DNA of 64,000 bases from Clostridium ljungdahlii (lineage in GTDB: Bacteria > Bacillota > Clostridia > Clostridiales > Clostridiaceae): positions 62,001 through 126,000 of the forward strand of contig NZ_LITT01000046.1 of NCBI RefSeq assembly GCF_001636845.1, read 5' to 3'. The position numbers were made by a program, and so were the translations under genes. This document shows positions 56,966-64,000 of the stretch, in pieces. The notes under the pieces were generated by a model that saw nothing but the letters and a program-made list of their open reading frames with translations, searched no databases and had not been told where the DNA came from. The stretch's first letter is position 1; every line of letters starts with the position of its first letter.

Positions 56966-58321
56966 ATGTCAGAACAATCTGTAAAAAATGTAGACAAAGT
57001 AAACGAAATGCTTCCTCTTCCAAAACTCTTTACTTTAGGACTTCAACACGTACTTGCAATGTATGCAGGCGCTGTAGCCGTACCTTTACTTATTGGTGCT
57101 TCTGTGGGTTTGACGCCCAGACAATTAGAACTTTTAGTAGCTGCAGATTTATTTACTTGTGGTATTGCAACTTTAATTCAAGCAATTGGCATAGGCCCTT
57201 ATGTAGGCATTAAGCTACCTGCAATTTTAGGATGTACCTTTGCTGCTGTTGGTCCACTTATTATTATCGGCAAAAGTTATGGAATGCCAACAGCCTATGG
57301 TTCCATAATAGTAGCAGCACTTGTTGTGGTATTAATTGCACCAATATACGGAAAAGTGTTAAGATTTTTTCCAACAGTTGTAACAGGTACAGTAGTCACT
57401 ATGATAGGTCTTTCTCTAATTAACGTTGGCATTAATAGCATTGGTGGTGGTTCAGGAGCTAAAGATTTTGGAAGCATCTCCAACCTTTTACTCGGTGCAT
57501 TTGTAATGATAGTTGTTATATTCTCCAATAAATTCTTTAAAGGATTTTTTCAAGCAATTTCTGTTTTAAATGGCATTATTCTAGGCACAATAGTTGCTGC
57601 ATTTATGGGGAAAGTAGATTTCTCAGTAGTTGCAAGTGCAAAATGGATAAGTTTTGTTCGTCCATTAAATTTCGGCATACCAAAATTTAATCTTGCCTCC
57701 ATTATTATGATGACCTTTGTCATGCTTACAGTAATGATCGAATCAACAGGCACATATCTTGGAATAGGTAGAATATGCGAAAGAAAAATTACAGAAAATG
57801 ACATCGTACGAGGTCTTAGAGCTGAAGGACTTGCAACAATTCTAGGTGGTATCTTCAATTCTTTTCCTTACACAACATTCAATCAAAATTTGGGACTCCT
57901 AGCTTTAAGTAAAGTAAAAAGTCGTTTTGTTGTAATCGTTTCCGGCATTATTCTCATATGTCTTGGATTGATCCCTAAATTTGCAGCTTTAGCTACAATC
58001 ATTCCCCAACCTGTTATAGGTGGAGCTACAACCATAATGTTTGCAATGGTAGCCGTAGCCGGTATACAAATGCTCTCAAGTGTAGACTTTGACAAAAATT
58101 CAAATATGCTGGTTGTTGCCTGCTCTATTGGCATAGGTCTTGGAGTTACCATTGTTCCTACTATACTTGATCATACTCCTCAATTTTTCAAATCAATCTT
58201 TAGTAGTGGTATAGTATCTTCATCTGTAGTTGCAATAATTCTCAATGCATTTTTAAATCATGGTGAAAAAAACGTTACTAATATTGAAGTCTCTTCTGAA
58301 AATACTCCGCAAAAATATTAG
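56966..58321 (+). CDS. Xanthine/uracil permease (NCS2 family)
   Basis: 451 residues, about 14 hydrophobic segments. GLQHVLAMYAGAVAVPLLIG at the start, the QAIGIGPYVGIKLPAILGCTFAAVGPL segment and TFNQNLGLLALSKVKSRFV (NCS2 signature) are characteristic. It belongs to the xanthine/uric acid branch (NxxG rather than uracil-type), fitting the purine catabolic neighbours. Followed by a promoter for ygeX rather than by a clear terminator. Confidence 0.93.
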   Translation: MSEQSVKNVDKVNEMLPLPKLFTLGLQHVLAMYAGAVAVPLLIGASVGLTPRQLELLVAADLFTCGIATLIQAIGIGPYVGIKLPAILGCTFAAVGPLIIIGKSYGMPTAYGSIIVAALVVVLIAPIYGKVLRFFPTVVTGTVVTMIGLSLINVGINSIGGGSGAKDFGSISNLLLGAFVMIVVIFSNKFFKGFFQAISVLNGIILGTIVAAFMGKVDFSVVASAKWISFVRPLNFGIPKFNLASIIMMTFVMLTVMIESTGTYLGIGRICERKITENDIVRGLRAEGLATILGGIFNSFPYTTFNQNLGLLALSKVKSRFVVIVSGIILICLGLIPKFAALATIIPQPVIGGATTIMFAMVAVAGIQMLSSVDFDKNSNMLVVACSIGIGLGVTIVPTILDHTPQFFKSIFSSGIVSSSVVAIILNAFLNHGEKNVTNIEVSSENTPQKY

Positions 58322-58375
58322 TAGTTCTTATTAAAAGCATGCAATCTACTATTTAAAACCATTCATGTCAATATA

Positions 58376-58426
58376 TTGACATGAAGATAATTCAGAATTA
58401 TAATAAAAGTGGATTAACTAGTTAGT
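58376..58426 (+). promoter_or_regulatory. ygeX promoter with operator
   Basis: TTGACA (58376-58381), 17 bp, TATAAT (58399-58404), 8 bp, ATTAACTAGTTAGT (58413-58426), 13/14 identical to the ygeW palindrome and at the same distance from the -10 box. Confidence 0.8.
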
Positions 58427-58444
58427 AATATTGTTTAAAATTAA

Positions 58445-58675
58445 TTTATCCGATGGCTACTAGCCGTAATACCCTCATCGCACACAGCGAAAGCGACTAT
58501 CACCAAATCAAAGATTTGGGATATCTGCTTTTCTTATAAAGAGGGGGATAACGGCTACTACGCCCCTGGATAACGATTTTCCCTAAAGGATAACGCCTTC
58601 TAAGTGCTGAAGCACTGAGAAGCCTGTTAATAAGTTTCAGGTGAAGAAAAAACTCCACCTGAAACCAAGAACTCT
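58445..58675 (+). repeat. Leader-type repeat copy 2, upstream of ygeX
   Basis: Sense TTTATCCGATGGCTACTAGC, CCCTGGATAACG, CCTAAAGGATAACG, TTCTAAGTGCTGAAGCACTG and a GTTTCAGGTG...CACCTGAAAC hairpin that ends about 45 bp before the start. Aligns with 37196-37388 upstream of nifB. The insert about 58490-58545 has no counterpart there. Confidence 0.75.
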
Positions 58676-58715
58676 GTTTATTATTAAAAATTTATAATTT
58701 GGAGGCGACTTGTTG

Positions 58716-59897
58716 TTGAAATGGATTGTTAATAATAAAAAAGATGTTAAAGCACATACACCTTTATTAAGTAAAAAAAATTTATGTGAAGTTAAAACTT
58801 TCCATGAAAGTTTTGAACAATATAAAAAAACTCCTCTTGTTAAGTTAGATGGATTAGCAAACTTTTTAGGACTATCTAATATTTTTGTAAAAGATGAATC
58901 TCTTCGTTTTGGATTAAATTCATTTAAAGTGCTTGGGGCTTCCTATGCCATCGGAAAACATCTTGCACAAAAATTAGACAAGGATATATCAGAACTTCCT
59001 TTTTCAGTACTAAAATCTGAGAAAGTAAAAAGTGATTTAGGGAACCTTACTTTTGTTGCCACTACAGATGGCAATCATGGCCGTGGGGTCGCCTGGATGG
59101 CAAAACAACTGGGATACAAGTGTATTGTGTACATGCCTAAAGGAAGCACTCAAAACAGATTAAATAACATAGCTGAATTTGGTGCAGATGTCAGTATAAC
59201 CGATTGGAATTACGATGATGCAGTACGTTTTACAGCTAAGCAAGCTTCTAAAAATGGATGGGAAGTCATTCAAGATACAGCTTGGGAAGGATATACTAAA
59301 ATTCCTACATGGATCATGAAAGGATATTCTACTTTAGCACAGGAAGCTATTGAACAGTTACATGGAACTGTTCCAACTCATGTATTCTTACAAGCAGGTG
59401 TAGGAGCCTTTGCTTCTGTTATAGCAAGCGTATTTGTTTCTAAATTTGAAAAAAATCCACCAAAAATTATTATTGTAGAACCTGAAAAAGCTGATTGCTT
59501 TTATAGATCCTGTAAAGCAGGTAAAATTGAGGCCGTCACAGGAGAAATGAATACAATAATGGCTGGACTTGCCTGTGGTGAACCCAACCCTATGGGTTGG
59601 GATATCTTGAAATACTGTGCTGATGTATTTGTGTCAGTCCCTGATTGGGTAACAGCAAGAGGAATGCGTGTCTTAGGAAATCCTCTTAAAGGTGATACTA
59701 GAATAATATCAGGCGAATCAGGTGCTGTAACAGCAGGACTCCTATCCATTTTTTCAAAGGATAAATATAAGGACTTACGTGAAACATTGAAGCTTGATGA
59801 AAATTCTAACGTTTTACTCATTAGTACAGAGGGAAATACTGATCCGAAGGTATATAGAAACATTACTTGGGATGGTGACTATCAAAGTTTAATATAG
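58716..59897 (+). CDS. ygeX: Diaminopropionate ammonia-lyase YgeX
   Basis: A PLP enzyme, about 393 residues, converting 2,3-diaminopropionate to pyruvate and two ammonia. Schiff-base lysine in LNSFKVLGASYAIG, TTDGNHGRGVAWMAKQLG substrate loop and SGESGAVTAGLLS Gly-rich phosphate loop. Three TTG codons (58710, 58713, 58716) follow GGAGGCG; 58716 has the best spacing. It is the distal enzyme of the ygeW/ygfK/ssnA/ygeY group. Confidence 0.95.
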   Translation: MKWIVNNKKDVKAHTPLLSKKNLCEVKTFHESFEQYKKTPLVKLDGLANFLGLSNIFVKDESLRFGLNSFKVLGASYAIGKHLAQKLDKDISELPFSVLKSEKVKSDLGNLTFVATTDGNHGRGVAWMAKQLGYKCIVYMPKGSTQNRLNNIAEFGADVSITDWNYDDAVRFTAKQASKNGWEVIQDTAWEGYTKIPTWIMKGYSTLAQEAIEQLHGTVPTHVFLQAGVGAFASVIASVFVSKFEKNPPKIIIVEPEKADCFYRSCKAGKIEAVTGEMNTIMAGLACGEPNPMGWDILKYCADVFVSVPDWVTARGMRVLGNPLKGDTRIISGESGAVTAGLLSIFSKDKYKDLRETLKLDENSNVLLISTEGNTDPKVYRNITWDGDYQSLI

Positions 59898-59909
59898 AAT
59901 TTTCAAACG

Positions 59910-60136
59910 AAAAATCAACTTATACTCCGGATATTTTTTACAATCTTCAGCTCATTAAATATTTTGATAAGGCTAATAAAAAAATTCAAAAAAATACTGA
60001 GAACTTTTGAAAACTCGTACCTCAAACAATTCAAAAGTTCTAGATTTTTTAAAAATTTTTTTCTAAGCCTTATATACAAAATATTTAAAAGAGCTTCATC
60101 ATTGTAAAAATATACCTGCGTATAAGTTGATTTTTA
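59910..60136. repeat. Large inverted-repeat element (AAAATCAACTTATAC type)
   Basis: Left AAAATCAACTTATACTCCGG and right GCGTATAAGTTGATTTTT are inverted; inner arms TTTTGATAAGGCTAAT / AAGCCTTATATACAAAATA and GAACTTTTGAAAACTC / CAATTCAAAAGTTC pair as well. Convergent with the half copy at 61945-62010. Serves as the end of ygeX and looks like a MITE-type or terminator hairpin. Confidence 0.7.
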
Positions 60137-60261
60137 AGTTAGAAAACCTATGCAGTGATTGTAATTGAAATTTGTCATTACATGATTTAGTATGAATCAA
60201 CTACCATGAAATATGTTGTCAATATTTACTGCGTTAAAATTTTGAAAAAGAGGTAATTTAA

Positions 60262-61866
60262 ATGTTAGACATTTTAATAAAAAATGGGTTAATTGTAGAT
60301 GGTACAAATACTACTCCTTATAATGCAGATATTGGAATTAAGGATGGCAAAATAGTAAGTATATCTAAAAATATATCAAGTGAAGCAAATGACATTATTG
60401 ATGCCTCTGGATTAGTAGTTTCCCCAGGCTTTATTGACGTACACAGTCATAATGATCTAGTACCTTTTACTTGTGAAAGCCTTAGAAATTCAAAGTTACT
60501 TCAAGGGGTTACTACTGAACTCGTGGGTCAATGTGGCTTGGGAATTTTTCCCTATATAGAAAGTCAGAATAATACATGGAAAAATTATGTTGTTGGAATA
60601 GTTGGAGGTGCTGATCTAAAATGGCACTTTTCTGACCTAAATGAATATATGACTAAAATCAATTCAATGGGATTAAAAAACAATTATGCTTCATTAATTT
60701 CTCAGGGTGCTGTCAGGACAAGTGTAATGGGATTTAACCCTAGAACACCTACGCAATATGAAATTGACCACATGTGCAAATTAGTGGATGATGCTATGAG
60801 AAAAGGTGCTTTTGGAATGTCTCTAGGTCTTCAATATATGCCAGGTATTTTTAGCTGCAGGGATGAATTAATTGCTATGTGTAAAGTTGTAAAAAGTTAT
60901 AATGGAATTGTTATGGTTCATGTTAGAAATCACGATAACACTATAAACAATGCTTTAGAAGAAATTATATCAATTGCTAGAGAATCTAAGGTAAAGTTTC
61001 AGATTTCCCATATGAGATCTTATAACTCAAAAGAATTAGGCTTGAATGCTGACTCACTTATTAAAATTGTACAAAAAGCAATTGATGATGGTATAGACAT
61101 TACTTTTGATGAACATCCCTATCTCTCCGGCAGTACCTTAATGACTCAACTTTTACCACCCTGGCTTACAAAAGAAGGAGAAGGTACCTTATTAGAAAAA
61201 TTAAAGGATGTTCAAGTATTAAATAGAGTTAAAAATGAACTTTCTAATACAAAAATTCATTACCCTGCGTGGGATAATTACAGCGCAATAGCTGGTTGGG
61301 ATGGTATCCTCATCACTTCACTTAAGAAAGATAAAAATTTGAAGTACATTGGGAAAACTGTTGGAGATATTTCAAAGGACTTAGGAATACACCCGGTAGA
61401 CTTTATATCTAAACTACTTACTGAAGAAAATGCAGGAGTTGGAATAGTTACCTTAAATATATTTTCAGAAGAAGATACTATAAAACTCATACAGCATCCC
61501 CTACAGATGGTATGTTCAGATAGTATACCTGCAGGTGTTCCACATCCACGTTTTTATGGTAATTATCCTCTTTTTATAGGTAAATTTGTACGAGAAAAAA
61601 AGGCTATTAGCCTTGAAAATGCCATATACAAATCAACTCTATTTCCTGCAGTTACTCTGGGTTTAAAAAATATAGGTAAATTAGCTCCTAACAATATAGC
61701 AGACGTCACTATATTTGATTTTGACAAAATCATAGGTTATGAAGATTACAATAATCCAACTAAACCACCTGTTGGTGTAAAATATGTATTGTTAAACGGA
61801 AAACTTGCTGTAAAAAATGGGGTTGTATGTAAAGGAAATTACGGTAGAGTTATAAGGCACACGTAA
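60262..61866 (+). CDS. N-acyl-D-amino-acid deacylase / D-aminoacylase family amidohydrolase
   Basis: 534 residues. PGFIDVHSHNDLVPF begins the barrel with the HxH motif, and LVGQCGLGIFP, QISHMRSYNSKELGLNADS and SDSIPAGVPHPRFYG carry other active-site signatures of D-aminoacylases. It removes acyl (or carbamoyl) groups from D-amino acids; in this neighbourhood an N-carbamoyl or N-formyl ureide may be the real substrate. Starts behind GAGGT. Confidence 0.88.
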   Translation: MLDILIKNGLIVDGTNTTPYNADIGIKDGKIVSISKNISSEANDIIDASGLVVSPGFIDVHSHNDLVPFTCESLRNSKLLQGVTTELVGQCGLGIFPYIESQNNTWKNYVVGIVGGADLKWHFSDLNEYMTKINSMGLKNNYASLISQGAVRTSVMGFNPRTPTQYEIDHMCKLVDDAMRKGAFGMSLGLQYMPGIFSCRDELIAMCKVVKSYNGIVMVHVRNHDNTINNALEEIISIARESKVKFQISHMRSYNSKELGLNADSLIKIVQKAIDDGIDITFDEHPYLSGSTLMTQLLPPWLTKEGEGTLLEKLKDVQVLNRVKNELSNTKIHYPAWDNYSAIAGWDGILITSLKKDKNLKYIGKTVGDISKDLGIHPVDFISKLLTEENAGVGIVTLNIFSEEDTIKLIQHPLQMVCSDSIPAGVPHPRFYGNYPLFIGKFVREKKAISLENAIYKSTLFPAVTLGLKNIGKLAPNNIADVTIFDFDKIIGYEDYNNPTKPPVGVKYVLLNGKLAVKNGVVCKGNYGRVIRHT

Positions 61867-61880
61867 TTATAGTGTTGAAA

Positions 61881-61925
61881 TATACTCAGGATATGCTACC
61901 AGATTTCAGCATATCCTTGAGTATA
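61881..61925 (+). terminator. Terminator of the D-aminoacylase gene
   Basis: TATACTCAGGATATGCT / AGCATATCCTTGAGTATA hairpin with an AT-rich tail, 15 bp after the stop. Confidence 0.75.
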
Positions 61926-61944
61926 AATTTAAATTTTTTGCTTA

Positions 61945-62010
61945 GGCTTATCAAAATATTTAGCCAAACTGAAGGTTGTAAAAATATTCATAGAGTATAA
62001 AGTGATTTTT
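61945..62010. repeat. Half copy of the AAAATCAACTTATAC element
   Basis: GGCTTATCAAAATATTTAGC and ACTGAAGGTTGTAAAAATAT through AGTATAAAGTGATTTTT match one arm of 59910-60136 (inverted). Only one arm is present. Confidence 0.6.
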
Positions 62011-62019
62011 ACTTAGAAG

Positions 62020-62838
62020 TTAAATTCCATTGCTTTCAAGGAAATCACGAAGTAAATTCATACATACAGTCTTTCTATATTCTGCTGAAACCCTTCCTTT
62101 TATAGGAATAATAACCTTATCATATGCTGCAAGGTACTCTTTCTTAACAGCTTTTGCTTCTTCAATAGTCTTGCCAATGAGCATTCTATCAATAACTGGC
62201 AGCCTTATAACAACATCTTTAACTGCACCAAAGGCTGTGCTGCAATTACAGATTTTATTGTTTTCTACATTAAAAATACCAGCAAAAGATACCCTGGAAA
62301 TCGCCAAGGCATTTCTTGCCCCTACCTTCTTATAATAATAATTGTCAAATCCTTCTTTATTCATGAGAATTTCAACAAGCAGTTCATCTTTTTTGAGGGA
62401 AGTCTTTTTTCTACCAAGATAAAATTCATTAATAGGAATAACCCTCTCCTCTTTACTACTTACAATACGCAGTTTAGAATCCGTAACAAAAAAGATAAGT
62501 GCACTATCTGCTTTAGGCGAGCCATTACATATATTACCGCCAACAGTACCTAAGTTTCGAATTGCAGGTGCTGCAATTTGTGATACTGCTTCTTTTAAAA
62601 TGGCAGGAGTCAATTCATTTTCAATAATATCTGTAAAAGTACATCCCGCACCGATGTGAATATACTTTCCATCCTCTACTATATTTTTCATCTCAGATAC
62701 TTTATTTAGAAACAAATATCTAGCATTTTCATCTGCCTTAATCATTAAATCCGTACCTCCTGCATAAGGAGTAACCTCCTCTTTTGCAAGAATATCCAAT
62801 GCTTCCTTTAAAGATGATGGTCTATAACTATTTACCAT
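62020..62838 (-). CDS. xdhB: Xanthine dehydrogenase-type FAD-binding subunit
   Basis: 272 residues of the CO dehydrogenase/xanthine dehydrogenase flavin subunit family. PTPYAGGTDLMIKADE at the N-terminus and SQIAAPAIRNLGTVGGNICNGSPKADSA are the FAD motifs. It overlaps xdhC by 7 bp and forms part of a three-gene molybdenum hydroxylase operon whose large subunit gene extends past the window. Symbols for this family vary. Confidence 0.93.
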   Translation of the reverse strand: MVNSYRPSSLKEALDILAKEEVTPYAGGTDLMIKADENARYLFLNKVSEMKNIVEDGKYIHIGAGCTFTDIIENELTPAILKEAVSQIAAPAIRNLGTVGGNICNGSPKADSALIFFVTDSKLRIVSSKEERVIPINEFYLGRKKTSLKKDELLVEILMNKEGFDNYYYKKVGARNALAISRVSFAGIFNVENNKICNCSTAFGAVKDVVIRLPVIDRMLIGKTIEEAKAVKKEYLAAYDKVIIPIKGRVSAEYRKTVCMNLLRDFLESNGI

Positions 62839-63299
62839 AAACCTTTCCCCTCCTTTGCTGCAATATAAATAGCTTTAACAATAGCATTATAGCCAGTGCA
62901 TCTACATAGATTTCCAGAAATACCTTCTCTAATCTCTGCTTCTGTAGGATCTGGATTTTTTGAAAGTATACATTCAGATGCAAGTATCATACCTGGAATA
63001 CAAAAGCCACACTGTACAGCACTAACAGAAGCATATGCCTTATCAAGGACTTTAAAACGTTTGGTTTCACGATATCCTTCAATAGTCATAACCCTACTAC
63101 CTTCTATACTGCCTACTGCTACCATACATGAATTAACTAGTTTGCCATCAAGTATAACAGAACAGGCACCACATTCACCTTCCTTACAACCACACTTTAC
63201 ACCTGTAATGTGTAACTCATTTCTAAGTACATCAAGTAAGCGCTCACTTCCCCTGGCAGTAGATGTAACTTCTTTTCCGTTAAGAATAAATTTTATCAT
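62832..63299 (-). CDS. xdhC: Xanthine dehydrogenase-type [2Fe-2S] subunit
   Basis: 155 residues with two [2Fe-2S] clusters: CGCKEGECGACSVILDGKLVNSC (plant-type) and CGFCIPGMILASECIL...GNLCRCTGY (alpha-helical). Transfers electrons from the molybdenum site to FAD. TAATG overlap with the large subunit stop and 7-bp overlap with xdhB indicate tight coupling. Confidence 0.95.
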   Translation of the reverse strand: MIKFILNGKEVTSTARGSERLLDVLRNELHITGVKCGCKEGECGACSVILDGKLVNSCMVAVGSIEGSRVMTIEGYRETKRFKVLDKAYASVSAVQCGFCIPGMILASECILSKNPDPTEAEIREGISGNLCRCTGYNAIVKAIYIAAKEGKGLW

Positions 63300-64000
63300 T
63301 ACTTAAGCACCTCCTGCAAAACCTTCATAGTATCCTCTTGAGTAAATGGAGCTTTATTTAAGTTTACATCAAGTGCATTCTCCATAGCTTCCACATACGC
63401 TGGAGCTGCACCAACAAGAGGAAGCTCACCAGCACCTTTAGCTCCATATGGGCCACAGTTATATGGATTATCTACTATTTCAGTTACAAGATTCGGAACA
63501 TCTACTGCTGTAGGAATAATGTAATCACTATAGCTATTATTACGGATTACACCTTTATCATTGCATTCCATCTGCTCCATAGATGCATATCCAATGCCTT
63601 GAAGAAAACCTCCCTGCATCTGTCCTTGTATAATGTTCATATCAATAGGAACACCAACATCAAAAATACCCCATGCTCCAGTTACCTTTGTAATGGCAGT
63701 AAGTGTATCCACCTCCACTTCAATGACATTAACAGACCAGGAAAAGGTTGGATAGGCATCTCCTTTGAATTTTTCAAGACTAAATGGAATTATAAAGTCA
63801 GGCTCCACAAAATGTTCTTCTACAATCTGTTCTTCTCCAGTTTTCCATTCTCCTTTCAGTTTCTCTGCTGCACGCCTAAGCAATTCTCCAACTACCATTA
63901 AAGAACGGCTTGCTACAGTAGGTCCTGAGTCAGGTACATGATCTGTATCCGGATTATTTATAAGCACTTTATCATAAGAAATACCAAGGGTATCTGCAAC
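63299..64000 (-). CDS. xdhD: Xanthine dehydrogenase-type molybdenum-binding subunit, N-terminus cut by window edge
   Basis: The frame is open from 64000 leftwards to the stop at 63299 and so is only the C-terminal third. It contains GPTVASRSLMVVGELLRRA, the GGFLQGIGYA molybdopterin/active-site loop and the catalytic-Glu region GAKGAGELPLVGAAPAYVEAM, which fits a xanthine dehydrogenase or selenium-dependent hydroxylase. Partner genes YgfK and SsnA suggest the selenium-dependent class. Whether the protein is a purine hydroxylase cannot be settled from this fragment; the symbol is tentative. Confidence 0.85.
   Translation of the reverse strand, partial: VADTLGISYDKVLINNPDTDHVPDSGPTVASRSLMVVGELLRRAAEKLKGEWKTGEEQIVEEHFVEPDFIIPFSLEKFKGDAYPTFSWSVNVIEVEVDTLTAITKVTGAWGIFDVGVPIDMNIIQGQMQGGFLQGIGYASMEQMECNDKGVIRNNSYSDYIIPTAVDVPNLVTEIVDNPYNCGPYGAKGAGELPLVGAAPAYVEAMENALDVNLNKAPFTQEDTMKVLQEVLK

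Noticed and set aside
63124-63138. TTAACTAGTTT-like word resembling the ygeW operator
   Set aside because: It lies inside the xdhC coding region with poor symmetry and no promoter around it.

Overview
The window looks like chromosome of a low-GC, strictly anaerobic Clostridium, probably close to the acetogenic C. ljungdahlii / C. autoethanogenum group. This rests on AT-rich intergenic DNA, strong GGAGG ribosome sites, T-box and S-box leaders, anaerobic sulfite reductase AsrABC, a SAM-riboswitch-linked nitrogenase-like operon and a selenium-linked purine/ureide catabolic block. Species assignment is inference. No tRNA, rRNA, phage, IS element or CRISPR array was seen.

Layout. 1-4804: RND efflux pump (adaptor cut by the window edge, permease) with a MarR regulator. 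5013-8001: decayed LuxR/MalT-like regulator, then a VIT/VWA protein. 8221-10152: DUF166-like protein and a fluoride-riboswitch-controlled pair of CrcB/FluC subunits. 10272-12460: arsenosugar-type radical SAM operon with an operator at its promoter. 12562-14785: two internally deleted genes (MCP, MocR) around a CGGC-domain gene. 14958-18912: mnmA, cysteine desulfurase, a small Cys-rich protein, and folT under a THF riboswitch. 18964-24525: ilvB with an Ile-type T-box and two near-identical APC permeases. 25491-31315: MetH-activation-like protein, Fe-dependent alcohol dehydrogenase, topB, luxS and mnmM.

31437-37882 is the most unusual region. A nifB-nifH-nifD-like-nifK-like operon is preceded by a SAM-I riboswitch. 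Three copies of a short hairpin-plus-terminator motif follow: two in the leader and one between nifB and nifH. A second SAM-I riboswitch directly downstream drives a yezD-like gene. S-box control and the yezD/luxS neighbourhood point to sulfur or methionine salvage (compare methylthio-alkane reductases) rather than N2 fixation.

37906-46631: nitrate assimilation/respiration block in which AsrABC may act as nitrite reductase. It carries NarK, a NasA-type molybdoenzyme, an Fe-S protein and a NirB-like FAD reductase, with a Crp/Fnr regulator and a perfect Fnr-like palindrome upstream. 46612-64000: hydantoin/purine/ureide catabolism: dihydropyrimidinase, carbamate kinase, YgeY, SsnA, YgfK, YgeW, xanthine permease, YgeX, an N-acyl-D-amino-acid deacylase and a xanthine-dehydrogenase-type operon cut by the right edge. 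Three promoters in this block share an operator placed just after the -10 box. Dispersed long hairpin elements sit in several intergenic gaps.
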